Source of the DNA: Meira nashicola
Taxonomy: Eukaryota; Basidiomycota; Exobasidiomycetes; Exobasidiales; Brachybasidiaceae
Length of the DNA: 64,000 nucleotides
Reading direction: 5' to 3'
NCBI GenBank assembly: GCA_001600355.1
Contig: BCJU01000002.1
Coordinates: 2,542,001-2,606,000, forward strand
Below are positions 29,946 through 39,856 of this stretch, in pieces; within the stretch, counting starts at the first letter, position 1; the number at the start of each line of letters is the position of its first letter. The notes beneath the pieces are model-generated. The model saw only the letters and a program-made list of their open reading frames with translations, did not search any database and was not told the origin of the DNA. A program made the position numbers and the translations under genes.

Positions 29946-31307
29946 ATGTTGGGCTTCGATATAAAAGCTCGCAGTGTAGATTGGTCGTATTATGGCGGCG
30001 CAGAGGAATTACCACCTTCTATGCGTAGAAGGACAGGAAGGACGATCATACAAGAATCTCAAAATACGGCAGGTCCGTCTAGAACATCATCTCGAATCTC
30101 TTCTTCTTCTTCTTCCGCTTCCACTTCATCTTCCCAACAAAACTCTAACGAATCAGATTCACCAATCACCAGTGACGATGAAGCTGATCATTTGAACTTA
30201 CAAGATGTTCAAAAGCTTGACAAGAACGCACCCGGTCATGCTTGGGCACCAAAATATAGTTCCGAACCACAAGATGCGAATGATTTTTTGTGGCTTTTGA
30301 CAGAGGAACCACATAGATCTCGCCGTATGGCTATCTTGAAAGCTCATCCTGAAGTTCGCACATTGATGGGTCATGAACCTTTGACAAAGTATATTTCAGC
30401 AGCAGTTGTTATACTACAATTAGGATTGGCAATGTTCTTTGCCCATAACAACATTCATCCTCTTCATTGGTCTTTCATTTTGACTGCATACGTGATTGGT
30501 GGAACGGCAAACCAAAACATCTTTCTTGCAATTCACGAAATCACACACAATCTAGCATTCCGAGGTATACTTTCCAACAAGCTATGGGCAATCGTAGTCA
30601 ACGCTCCTATCGGTATTCCTTACGCGATGATGTTTAAACGTTATCATATCGAACATCACAAACATCTCGGAGAAGAAGGCATTGATACCGATCTTCCTAC
30701 TCGGTTGGAATTGGCATGCTTAAAAAATGTACTAGGAAAAGCCTTTTTTGCAACATTCCAAATCTTCTTTTATGCTTTACGACCTGGATTTGTACGGACA
30801 CAAAAGTTAACACGTTATCATATCATGAACTTTATCTTTCAATTGGCCATCGTAGATTTTCTTTTGATCAAGTATTTTGGATGGACAGCATTCTTTTATC
30901 TTATCGAAAGCAGCTTCTTTGCTGGAAGTTTGCATCCTTGTGCAGCTCATTTTATCGCTGAACATTATATGTTCGGCGGTATCCAACAAGAAACTTGGAG
31001 TTATTACGGTCCTTTAAACATTTTGGCCTATAATGTTGGCTATCATAACGAACATCACGATTTCCCAAGCGTTCCTTGGACACGTTTACCAGCTTTGCGT
31101 AAAATGGCTCCCGAATTTTACAATGTGCTACCCCATCACACTTCCTGGCCTTTGGTCACCTTGCAATTCATCTTGGGAGAAGATAGTGGACTTTTTGCAC
31201 GAATCAAACGGCTCAATAAAGAACAACAGACTGCAAAATCTGCTTCTCACCCTTCTAATTCTGTCAGTTCAACAATTGTTGACGGTGAAGGCAATGCTCT
31301 AGAATGA
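29946..31307 (+). CDS. Sphingolipid delta(4)-desaturase (DES1/Dsd1 family)
   Basis: 453-residue intronless ER membrane enzyme introducing the 4,5-trans double bond into dihydroceramide. The DES-type N-terminal domain follows a Ser-rich insert (about residues 30-80) and includes DFLWLLTEEPHRSRRMAIL. Three His boxes are intact: HEITHN (about 197), HIEHHKH (about 233) and HNEHHDFP (about 367). Hydrophobic spans flank them. In fungi the product feeds glucosylceramide synthesis, and its presence fits a basidiomycete that makes glucosylceramides. The ATG at 29946 gives the family's usual start; the upstream part of the frame has no conserved features. Confidence 0.94.
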   Translation: MLGFDIKARSVDWSYYGGAEELPPSMRRRTGRTIIQESQNTAGPSRTSSRISSSSSSASTSSSQQNSNESDSPITSDDEADHLNLQDVQKLDKNAPGHAWAPKYSSEPQDANDFLWLLTEEPHRSRRMAILKAHPEVRTLMGHEPLTKYISAAVVILQLGLAMFFAHNNIHPLHWSFILTAYVIGGTANQNIFLAIHEITHNLAFRGILSNKLWAIVVNAPIGIPYAMMFKRYHIEHHKHLGEEGIDTDLPTRLELACLKNVLGKAFFATFQIFFYALRPGFVRTQKLTRYHIMNFIFQLAIVDFLLIKYFGWTAFFYLIESSFFAGSLHPCAAHFIAEHYMFGGIQQETWSYYGPLNILAYNVGYHNEHHDFPSVPWTRLPALRKMAPEFYNVLPHHTSWPLVTLQFILGEDSGLFARIKRLNKEQQTAKSASHPSNSVSSTIVDGEGNALE

Positions 31308-31413
31308 TCATGTAAAATGTCTATTTCCACAATAAATATAGTTTTTCCTCTTTACATGTAAAAGGTTGTTATAATACAATATATCTCAAAAGTGCAAATG
31401 TAAAGAGGTCTAC

Positions 31414-34332
31414 TCATCTGACCGATGGCGAGGCAGGAAAGCTCCACCAATCGTTCGCAGGCGTACCTGCGTTACTTCCAGCCGTAGAGGACATGGCTGA
31501 TTGACCGACAAGATTTGTCGAAGGACTTGGGATCGCTTCCAATCCAGAAGCAGCTGGTGTAGCGAAAGAGCCGTGTGTATCGCCAAGGTTACTTTGATGA
31601 TTTGCAGAAGCTGGCGAACGAGCTGCTGCTCCATGTGATTGTTGTTGGAGAGTATTTATCTTTCTACGTTTGAGAGGGTAGGAAGGTCCAACAATAGTTT
31701 GTGGCGTAGAACCACTCGGATTATTCAACATTACTGCTGCCGGATCAAATTGTGTGTTGGAATTTGTCGTTCCTTGTATAACACTATTATTATTGTTATT
31801 AGCAGAAGATTCATCAATTTGTTCGGTTGAAAAATCTGCGATCCAATCACCATGATTAAGTAAAGCATCCATTGCAGCTGTAACGGCAGCTTGATCTGCT
31901 TGAGCATCCGAGGCACCTGCTGCCAATAAAGCAGACTGTAAATCAACCGTTGATGGTTGTGGTAAATTTTGACAACAATTTTCACCCCAAGCGCCCATCG
32001 GACAAACTTGATTTTCCCATAAAGCAGAAGGAATATGAATTCCGTCATTGACTTGATGTGCTTGTTGAAGTCCCAATTGATTGGAATGCGGATGGTGATT
32101 ATGATGGTGATGATGTCCTGGATGGTTTGAAGCAGCAGCAGCAGCAGCCATTGCAGCTGCAGCATGATGATGCTGTTGTTGTTGTTGTTGCATTTGGAAA
32201 GGATGCATTTGTTGTTGTAAAGGAATTTGTGAAGCTGAAGCCATGGCAACTGCAGCAGCAGCGGCGGCAGCTGCATGATCATGGAAGAAAGGATTTCCTA
32301 TCGAGCCAGTATTGGGCGTATTGGGTGTAGCAGGAACGGATCCTGGCTGATGATGAATGGGAGTATGAACCATCATCATTTGATCATTGTCCATATTGGT
32401 AAACATTCTTGACATTGGCGTACCTTCAGGTCCGATCGTAGTAGGCGTGTTTGCTCCACCAGTCAGAGAGCCCATCCTTCTGCGATCATCGTACCGTGAT
32501 CTTCTTTTGATCGCATCCATTCGCATCGTTACCGGTCGATGTGAATTGTGTAATTTATAGTACAATCCACAAGCATTGCAAATAATTCTGCCTTCACGAT
32601 CTTTACGCCATAAGGGAGTGGTGGACGTTCCGCAATTAGCACATGCCGCTCCTGCATGAATGCCCATCCATTCATCTTGTTTATTAGAGGTGTCCGAAGT
32701 GGGTGAAATAGATTCTGCTCCAACAGCAGCGCTACTACCTTGATGATCTGGCGATGAATTGGGATTGATTAGATTCTTTCGCTCGTTTCTTCGTTGCTTT
32801 AACGATTTTGGTCTTGGTGCTTTGTGAAGTTTTTCATATAAACCACATGCATTGCATTGTAGTTCAAAGTTTGCATCTCTTCTCCAAAGAGGGGTTTTTG
32901 TTGCACCACAATTGACACATTGTGGTTTGGCTCTCTTCATGTCAGATTCATTGTCTTGGCCTAATTGTAACTCCTCTTGCCGCCCAGTGATTCCCAAAGC
33001 GGAAGGTATTTTGTGCATCTGCTGATCATAACCGTTCAATCCTTCTGCTTTTCGAAGTTCCTTACCGTCTGACATAGTAGATGATCGACGTACATGCTTG
33101 CCGTCGTTGGAAAAGCCTGAGAATGTCATTGGCGAAGCAGGTAGGGAGATATTGGTTTGCGTTCTAGTTGAGGCTGTAATATCTTTTCCAACATCTTCTT
33201 CATCCATTTCTTCGTCACCTTCTGTCCGATCTACATTGCCTTGTTCATCCTCTATGACATCTTCATCTTGTTCTACTTTTGCCAAATCACCCTTTTTGAG
33301 ATCAGCTAGCATGGCCAAGAGTGGTCCACTAAGCTCTACACCCTGCTCTTTCAACTCTCTTTCGGCATCTTCAATTTCTTGCAGTGTCCATGTCGATTTA
33401 GCCTCTTGATTTTGTTTTCCTTCAGCATTGCCCGTTGAAGTATTTGCAAGAGGAGGCGAAACATCATTCGATTTAGCTTTTTGTTGACGAACCACTTGTT
33501 CACGTGTTAAGCGCCAACAAACAGGTGGGGAAGAAGTACGTCGAGCAGTGGTTGAAGCGGAAGTATTGGCATTCGCATTTACTAGACTCTTCTTTCTATT
33601 TGAAGGACCAAAAGATATCGAAGAAGAGGAAGAGGAAGTGCCCGAAGAAGTCGATGAAGCAGGTGATAAGGATGCACGATGAAGCTCTTCCATTGTATGA
33701 TCACGATTACGCTTTCGATTCGTCTCACCGATAATTTCACGAATCTTTTTCTTGGTTGTTTTAGTTCGGTGATTAAGATTGTCAGCTGTTGATGAAGCAT
33801 GATGATGCTCTAGAGTCGAAGGTCCTTGTTTACTTTCCATTTTGACCTTTACAGCACTCTTACTCTGTTTAGAAGCATTCAATTCTCTCTTCTTTGTTCG
33901 CATGATCGCTTTATGCCGTAGCGCATCATTTGTATCTGTCCATCGAAAATCTGGTGCTTTCAACTCTTTCATCGGTTTCTTACGATCTCCTTCTAATCTT
34001 GAAGCGATTGAAGCACTGATCGAATTAAACATCTTTTCGTCATCTTGACCTCGTTTTACCAAAGAAGATTGAGTGGCAACCATTGGTGAAGAAGAACTTT
34101 CACCATTGCCGGAAACCATTACATCTCTCAAATGCCATAATCGCCAAGATAAATTTTCAATCCTTTGACCTTGATCTAGATGAGCTGCTACTTTGCTACA
34201 TACTTTCCATGTTAATTGAAGTGAAGAATCATCTGTCAAATTCGCCAAAGCACCAAATGGTTTACCTCCTTTTGCTTTGAGTAAGATTGGCGCTTGTGAT
34301 GTAGAAGCTTCAGCAGAAGATTGAGGTGCCAT
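31414..34332 (-). CDS. Two-finger GATA transcription factor
   Basis: 972-residue intronless protein with two C-X2-C-X17-C-X2-C zinc fingers. Finger 1 (about 469-493) is CVNCGATKTPLWRRD...CNACGLYEKLHKAPRP; finger 2 (about 563-587) is CANCGTSTTPLWRKD...CNACGLYYKLHNSHRP, followed by a basic tail. The N-terminal half is Ser/Lys-rich with an acidic patch near 390; the C-terminal half has long Ala, His and Gln runs. Two-finger fungal GATA factors include iron regulators (Urbs1, SreA, Fep1), but the Cys-rich motif those carry between fingers is absent. The linker here has no Cys apart from the fingers, so an iron role is not supported. It more resembles the basidiomycete two-finger class often annotated ScGATA-6-like. 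Confidence 0.88.
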   Translation of the reverse strand: MAPQSSAEASTSQAPILLKAKGGKPFGALANLTDDSSLQLTWKVCSKVAAHLDQGQRIENLSWRLWHLRDVMVSGNGESSSSPMVATQSSLVKRGQDDEKMFNSISASIASRLEGDRKKPMKELKAPDFRWTDTNDALRHKAIMRTKKRELNASKQSKSAVKVKMESKQGPSTLEHHHASSTADNLNHRTKTTKKKIREIIGETNRKRNRDHTMEELHRASLSPASSTSSGTSSSSSSISFGPSNRKKSLVNANANTSASTTARRTSSPPVCWRLTREQVVRQQKAKSNDVSPPLANTSTGNAEGKQNQEAKSTWTLQEIEDAERELKEQGVELSGPLLAMLADLKKGDLAKVEQDEDVIEDEQGNVDRTEGDEEMDEEDVGKDITASTRTQTNISLPASPMTFSGFSNDGKHVRRSSTMSDGKELRKAEGLNGYDQQMHKIPSALGITGRQEELQLGQDNESDMKRAKPQCVNCGATKTPLWRRDANFELQCNACGLYEKLHKAPRPKSLKQRRNERKNLINPNSSPDHQGSSAAVGAESISPTSDTSNKQDEWMGIHAGAACANCGTSTTPLWRKDREGRIICNACGLYYKLHNSHRPVTMRMDAIKRRSRYDDRRRMGSLTGGANTPTTIGPEGTPMSRMFTNMDNDQMMMVHTPIHHQPGSVPATPNTPNTGSIGNPFFHDHAAAAAAAAVAMASASQIPLQQQMHPFQMQQQQQQHHHAAAAMAAAAAASNHPGHHHHHNHHPHSNQLGLQQAHQVNDGIHIPSALWENQVCPMGAWGENCCQNLPQPSTVDLQSALLAAGASDAQADQAAVTAAMDALLNHGDWIADFSTEQIDESSANNNNNSVIQGTTNSNTQFDPAAVMLNNPSGSTPQTIVGPSYPLKRRKINTLQQQSHGAAARSPASANHQSNLGDTHGSFATPAASGLEAIPSPSTNLVGQSAMSSTAGSNAGTPANDWWSFPASPSVR

Positions 34333-35995
34333 CTTTTGCTCAGCAAGGAGCTAGCTTTGATGACGTCAAAGTGATGAGCGAATAAATTTATCGAATGATA
34401 CCAAAGATACTGTGCAACATTGGCAAGATTGAATGGATGCTGTACCAAATTTCAGGGATACAAAGTGACTGAAGCCCCTTTTGCATATATCTGCTTTCAC
34501 GTAATGCACACGACTGTCGATTAGATTCGTTCCTGACGTACCTTCTGGAAGGGTATATGCGTGTGATTTCAGAATGTATGACCGATTTGTTGTTGTTGTT
34601 GTTGTCGCTCTGATGATGATGGGATGGTACTGCGGATGATCGATAATGTCCGAAGAAGAAAAAAAAATTGAATAAAAAATTTGCTTCAATGTCGGGATTG
34701 ATGTTCTTGAATATTGTTTAGCCGAAGTCGTCCGTATGTATTACGTATGTAGGATGAGAAATTTGATTGTGTACCTGGCATGCAGAAAAAAGTCGAACAA
34801 ATTGCTTTGACTTTCTTCTTCCTTTCGTCCAAAATGGAAACCGTACCGTACGGCAAATTGAATAACAGAAAGAGTGGGGTGAATGAATGCGTGAGTCACA
34901 CAAAAGACAGCAAATGCTCTTTTCTTAATCCTCGAAAAAGAGAAGAAAAAGTTAATGTCTTTCAATCAAACGGTATTCTGATTTTGTTCTTGAAGAAGGG
35001 AATGCACTTTCGCTGTGATCATGACATATTTTTCTCAATTTTGCCTCCGCCCATCGGGGTCAAGCTGGTTAAGGTTACAGAAGAGTGTATGTGTGTTGTC
35101 ATTGCTCTCGCTCGCTTCTACCTTCCGGTTAAGAATTAAAAAAATTGGCTTCAGATAAGAGACAAAATCAAATCAGATAAACATGAAATATTTTAGCCTC
35201 CTTTTTCCTTATAAGAACATACTGGTCAAGTGAATGATTCACGTCCAACCGGCACCGCGTAGCGCACGCAGCACACGCACGCCCGCTTTTTTTTTTCTTT
35301 CGAAGCACATGACGCCAACCAATTTATGCGTATTCTTTGTGTGAATAAAATAGACTATACGCGTTACGCATCGGCTTATGCGAAAAAGCACGACATTTCA
35401 ATAGCCCAACCGAATATGAATATTGCACGCAGGCTCTCACGGTATAGGCGCCGCAATGCAGAACATCTGCAGTAAGGTGCAAACTGCAAGAAGCGCAGCG
35501 CCAAGGATTGTCGCTCGTTGAGAGCGATGAAAGCACGTGACATCTTAACAGTCTCTCTGACGATGGTATTACTCTCATGGTATTCAGGAATGATTTGATC
35601 ACCTTAGAATTGTATTCTGTATCACCAACTTTTCATTCAAAGTCACAGGATGTCAAACTGCCGCTTCACAAACATCTTCAAGATACTCCGCTTTTCTTCT
35701 TTGAACGTTTTCAATAAATGAATATTTCTGCAATTCATTGCCGCGTGATCATATGTCACAAATGGTACAAAGTATGTGTGTGTGTGTGTAAGAGTTTATA
35801 TGTAAATGTATAAAGGCGAAGAATGATCTCCTTCAAACCTAATATGTGTGATCGTGAAAAGTGATCAATCATTGGGAATCACATCGATGAATAAAGCGGT
35901 AACCATCTTGATGAAATCCATGAAAGTACTTGTGTGCGAGTAAAGTGAAAAAAGTTGTAATCGAACCCGTATCTTTGAAAATGTTCGATAATAAA
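34333..35995. other. Long intergenic region upstream of the GATA gene
   Basis: About 1.7 kb between the GATA ATG and the RPS14 stop, both minus strand. It contains the GATA promoter and probably a long 5' leader: several short ATG-initiated frames lie in the first 300 bases upstream of the start. A (TG)n run lies at about 35,776-35,790 in the RPS14 3' region. A GC-rich patch rich in GCAC/GCGC lies near 35,250-35,285. A 119-codon plus-strand ORF at 34,780 has no protein-like features I trust. Confidence 0.4.
34361..34368. promoter_or_regulatory. Palindromic CRE-type site TGACGTCA
   Basis: A perfect TGACGTCA lies 29 bases upstream of the GATA factor ATG. This is the full consensus for CREB/ATF-type bZIP proteins. 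It probably falls inside the transcribed leader, so it may be a downstream promoter element or a chance match. Confidence 0.3.
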
Positions 35996-36704
35996 TCAAA
36001 GACGACGACCACGACGACCACCCTTACGACGGGTAGAGTCTGATGGAACTCCGGTAACATCTTCCAATCGGCCAATTCGCAATCCAGCACGGGCAAGGGC
36101 ACGCAAAGCGGATTGTGCACCTGGACCGGGTGTCTTGGAGCCAACACCACCAGTTGCACGAAGACGAACGTGAAGAGCAGTGATACCAACTTCCTTGCAG
36201 CGGGCGGCAACAGATTGAGCAGCCATCATAGCAGCGTATGGAGAAGATTCATCACGATCAGCCTTGACCATCATACCACCGGTAACACGGCTGACGGTTT
36301 CCTTTCCGGTAATATCAGTAACGTGAACGAATGTGTCGTTGAATGAAGCGAAGATGTGAGCAACACCCTGTAAGATAGAGACAAAGAAGGTGAAGAATTG
36401 TTGTCAGTTGCAATTCAGATAAGTTGGGAAGGTGTAAGAAGATTAAAATGTGTAATGTGATATCGCCAAAACTTAAGCGATGTGGTACAAAGATTCGCCA
36501 GTTGTCACTCCATTCTACCCCTTCCAATAACCATTCGCGCCACCGTCACTTTTGAAGTCTCTACCCTCTATATCCCTTCCCACTTTGCATTCTTTACACA
36601 TTTAAATCTTCTTTCCTGATGATACTCACGAAGACCAATTGACCTTCGCCCACTTCGGGGCCGAGGGATGTGCTCTCTTGAACAGCGCGAACCTTGGGAG
36701 CCAT
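35996..36704 (-). CDS. RPS14: 40S ribosomal protein S14 (uS11)
   Basis: Exons 36630-36704 and 35996-36367 join in phase 0 (GTGAGT...TTACAG, 262-nt intron) to give 148 residues. The N-terminus [22 protein letters not shown] and the core [40 protein letters not shown] and [21 protein letters not shown], plus the Arg/Gly/Lys tail, are diagnostic. The protein binds 18S rRNA helices at the platform. A likely third intron lies in the 5' UTR: a GTACGT donor at 36882 and an AACGCAG acceptor ending directly before the ATG at 36705. Intronic or UTR sequences may carry regulation, as in yeast RPS14B, but no such element was identified. Confidence 0.97.
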
Positions 36705-37111
36705 CTGCGTTGATGTGATTTAGGTTTTTGTCGAAAAGTCGAAAAAGGCGAAAAGCGATGAGGTGAAAATTACAAGTCGAAGATGAGATCAAGAAAGAGT
36801 AAATAAAAGTGTTTTGAGATTGTCAGTAACTTGCTCTATCTTTCTTTCGCTAGATTGGTAATGTTCGTGAGATGACACGTACCTTGTATAGACCTTGGAC
36901 TGTAGAGAGGAAGGAAGGATCGCCATCCAATCCGCCGACTTAACAAACTGCGAATCCGATTCGAGAATCCAAGCACGTTGTAGGCTTGCCCTACATACCC
37001 GTGCAGTAAGCAGCCCAGCGCATAAGTGGAACGTCCTGGAACGACGCGAAACTGCTTAGTACGACAGGCCAACAGCAGCAATAGTGCACCCAAGCTGCGG
37101 GTAAATTCAAT

Positions 37112-37117
37112 CACGTG
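37112..37117. promoter_or_regulatory. CACGTG site 1 in the ribosomal-protein promoter
   Basis: E-box palindrome, a potential site for Cbf1-like bHLH proteins, which take part in ribosomal-protein gene control in several yeasts. Its function here is not shown. Confidence 0.3.
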
Positions 37118-37169
37118 TATTAAGATACTGCGCGAATGCTATTCTAGCACAACCACTCGGCGGCATATT

Positions 37170-37175
37170 CACGTG
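37170..37175. promoter_or_regulatory. CACGTG site 2 in the ribosomal-protein promoter
   Basis: Second E-box palindrome 58 bases from the first, between the RPS14 and RPL4 starts. The pairing and spacing make chance somewhat less likely than for a single site. Confidence 0.3.
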
Positions 37176-37558
37176 CAAGTATTATTCCAACCGTAGCAAA
37201 TTTGCAGAGCTACCTTAGGCTTGAGGGCACGAATACCGCTATAAGTGCGCGAGTAGAGAGAGTTAAGGCTCGTTTACCTTGTTCGAGGCACAGTGCTTGT
37301 ATTGTCAATCTCAAGAAGGCGACATTCCATCTGTGAATCCAATTACAGATTCATTCACCACCATCATCGAATTTCGGGCATCAAGAAGGTAGGTATCATT
37401 TTGATATTGTGAAACAGTGAAAGGGTTATTGGAGATAGAATTGAGAAAGGATCAGATCGGCTCGACTTCCCCGATATAAATTATTACGACAAAAAACAGT
37501 CTTCCGACGAACAAACTTACTGACATTGTCATACACCACCTCCTTCTTCTCAATCAGA

Positions 37559-38686
37559 ATGGCTGCTGCTCGTCCGACTGTTAACGTTCGCGGTGTTGAC
37601 GGCGCCGCCGCTGGCTCTTTGCCATTGCCTGCCGTCTTCACTGCACCCATCCGTACAGATGTGGTAGAAGCAATTCACAAGAACATGGCCAAGAACAAAC
37701 GTCAACCATACGCTGTCTCCAACACTGCCGGTATGGAAAACTCTGCTCACTCTTGGGGTACCGGTCGTGCCGTTGCACGTATCCCTCGTGTTGGTGGTGG
37801 TGGTACTCACCGCAGTGGTCAAGCTGCTGGATCTAACGCCGCCCGTGGTGCATGGATGTACTCTCCCACAAAGGTTTGGCGCCGTTGGTTCGTAAAGATC
37901 AACCAAGCTCAACGTCGTTACGCTACAGCCTCCGCTTTGGCAGCAACCGCTATGCCATCTCTTTTGTTGGCTCGTGGTCACCGTGTTGAAGGTTTGGAAG
38001 AAGTTCCAGTTGTCGTCAACGATGCCGCCGAATCTTTCAGCAAGACAAAAGAAGCTGTTGCCTTGTTGCAAGCCGTCAAGGCATACCCAGATGTCGTCAA
38101 GGTTTCCAACTCACGCAAAGTCCGTGCCGGTGTTGGTAAGTCACGCAACCGTCGTCATAAGCAACGCCGTGGACCTTTGGTCGTTTACAACGAAGACAAG
38201 GGTATCGTCAAAGCTTTCCGTAACTTGCCCGGTGTTGAGATCGTCAGCGTTCACCGATTGAACTTGTTGCAATTGGCACCTGGTGGTCACGTTGGTCGTT
38301 TCTGCATCTGGACCGAGAGCGCATTCAAGGCTTTGGACACAATCTTTGGTACATACGACAAACCTTCCGAACTCAAGAAAGGATTCTCTTTGCCATCTGC
38401 CAAGATCTCTCAAACCGATGTCACAAGAATCATCAACTCTTCTGAAATCCAAAGTGCAGTTCGCCCAGTCAAGAGCGCCGCTACCACTAAACGTCCCTTC
38501 ACCCAAAAGAAGAACCCTCTCCGTAACCGTGGTGTTCTCTTCCGTCTCAACCCTTACGCACAAACTGCTATCCGTGCTTCTATTCGTCAACAAAAGCAAT
38601 TCATCGATGGCAAACTCAAGACCGACAAACGCGAAAAGAAGTTGCCTGCTGGTGAAGCATTCTTGGAGCAATTGCACGCCCCTTAA
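37559..38686 (+). CDS. RPL4: 60S ribosomal protein L4 (uL4)
   Basis: 375-residue intronless protein. Family landmarks are [11 protein letters not shown] near the start, [19 protein letters not shown] in the tunnel-lining loop, [19 protein letters not shown] and the conserved [13 protein letters not shown] segment. A Lys-rich eukaryotic C-terminal extension follows. uL4 reaches into the nascent-peptide exit tunnel. The wobble positions are rich in C, unlike most neighbours, as expected for a very highly expressed gene. ATG 37559 gives the usual MAAARPTV start. Confidence 0.97.
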   Translation: MAAARPTVNVRGVDGAAAGSLPLPAVFTAPIRTDVVEAIHKNMAKNKRQPYAVSNTAGMENSAHSWGTGRAVARIPRVGGGGTHRSGQAAGSNAARGAWMYSPTKVWRRWFVKINQAQRRYATASALAATAMPSLLLARGHRVEGLEEVPVVVNDAAESFSKTKEAVALLQAVKAYPDVVKVSNSRKVRAGVGKSRNRRHKQRRGPLVVYNEDKGIVKAFRNLPGVEIVSVHRLNLLQLAPGGHVGRFCIWTESAFKALDTIFGTYDKPSELKKGFSLPSAKISQTDVTRIINSSEIQSAVRPVKSAATTKRPFTQKKNPLRNRGVLFRLNPYAQTAIRASIRQQKQFIDGKLKTDKREKKLPAGEAFLEQLHAP

Positions 38687-39011
38687 ATTGGGTCTGTGAT
38701 TCGGTCCTCTTCAAAAAATGATTGGTGATACACTTAATCGTAGGTTTTCTTTACAACATTGGATGGTGATGTCATGTCTAAGGGACCTGTCGAGGACATC
38801 ACTCGTCAACTATTGTGTATAGCCTCCGCGCATGCGTTCATGCTTGTACTTTTCTTTTGCCTTCATTTATACTACCCTTTCTCCGACTGTCATGAACGCA
38901 CTTTCGCAGGCTATCATCGTTGCATTTTCATCATCATCACTTTTATACATACACATCACGATCAAAAAATGCTAAGGCCATATCTCAGATACATGCGTGG
39001 AGTGCGGGTAT
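38687..39011. other. Intergenic region between convergent genes
   Basis: 325 bases between the RPL4 and NEDD8-protease stops, expected to hold both 3' UTRs. No other signal. Confidence 0.4.
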
Positions 39012-39856
39012 TTATGAAATTTTGAGTGGTCCGACTTTTTTGATTATATCTTTATGTTTCTGAATGCTATCTTTCTCTTTGTCAGAGAGATTTGCCCATT
39101 TCGTCAACCAGTTGTATAATGTTTCGCGAAATGCTTCAACCCGCTCTGGAGTTATCGACTTCAATGCATCTTGTAAAGTATTGTTTTCGTCATCCATGAA
39201 GTAGGTATACGGTATCAAGATAGCATATAAGCCACAATCGCTAGCTGCGTTGGGGGGGCATCAGAGTTGAGGTTAATCGAACAACATTCCTACAGATGAC
39301 GGCTTGGATAAGATTACCACTTACCATTAGCCTGAGGCGGACAATTTCCTTCCAAGAAATTGTGAGCAGGTAGATTTGGAACTTGTGATAATTTTTCAAA
39401 AACAAGCTTAGCCGATTCATGGTTAGCAGGAGACATTGAATCAAGATGAATTGCTTGTCCATCAGAATAATATAGACATGACCAGTGCGACCCTGTACCG
39501 TTTGGGTTACCGTATCTATCTGATACTGTAAAAGAGTTTGAAATAAAGGAAGTCAAGGATGTGAGAAGAAGGAAAGATGCTGAAATGAAGGATTCTCACA
39601 TACTCGGTAAGGCCATAATAGGCTTCATTGGTGGAAGCATAGATTGAACTTCACCTTCTCCAAAAGGTAGATTAGATAGCAATTCCACAACAGAAGATGG
39701 CCATAATCCAACTTGATGTCCCATATGTCGATCTATCACTTCATATACAAATGAAATTATTGCATCATTCACCCATTCATCCGGTCGTAGGGTATCAATA
39801 TCACTTGGTCGAATAGCTGCATCGCCATATGAGATTACCACCTCATCCGAAGTCAT
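39012..39856 (-). CDS. NEDD8-specific cysteine protease (SENP8/NEDP1-like, C48 family)
   Basis: Three exons (39604-39856, 39325-39525, 39012-39244) with GTATGT...TTTACAG and GTAAGT...CGCAG introns give 228 residues. The N-terminal half has IRPSDIDTLRPDEWVNDAIISF, typical of the short C48 proteases. The catalytic set is visible: His in GSHWSCLYY, Asp in IHLDSMSP, Gln in CPPQAN and Cys in SDCGLYA, the last restored by the exon 2-3 join. Size and lack of N-terminal extension point to the deneddylase branch rather than the Ulp1/Ulp2 SUMO proteases. It would process NEDD8 precursor and strip NEDD8 from non-cullin targets. ATG 39856 is the first in frame. Confidence 0.85.

Larger units (their letters stand above)
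36705..37558. promoter_or_regulatory. Divergent promoter of RPS14 and RPL4
   Basis: Only 854 bases separate two highly expressed ribosomal-protein genes read in opposite directions. The region is more GC-rich than other gaps, has two CACGTG sites 58 bases apart, and on the minus side contains the probable RPS14 5' UTR exon and intron. A 92-codon minus ORF at 36,836-37,114 begins with GTG and is more likely leader sequence than a gene. A shared promoter coordinating one small- and one large-subunit protein is inferred. Confidence 0.5.

Noticed and set aside
34780..35139. 119-codon plus-strand ORF upstream of the GATA gene
   Set aside because: Composition is not protein-like and it overlaps several equally long frames on the other strand.
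35760..35790. TG/CA dinucleotide runs (also near 11,712, 50,400 and 60,345)
   Set aside because: Short simple repeats with no sign of function.
35955..35975. tRNA B-box-like GGGTTCGATT on the minus strand near the RPS14 stop
   Set aside because: The flanking bases do not form a T stem and no A box stands at the right distance.
36371..36629. Possible snoRNA in the 262-nt RPS14 intron
   Set aside because: Neither a C box (TGATGA) on the sense strand nor a matching D box or guide stem was found.
36836..37114. 92-codon minus-strand ORF between RPS14 and RPL4
   Set aside because: It begins with GTG, has no recognisable domain and overlaps the probable leader exon and intron of RPS14.
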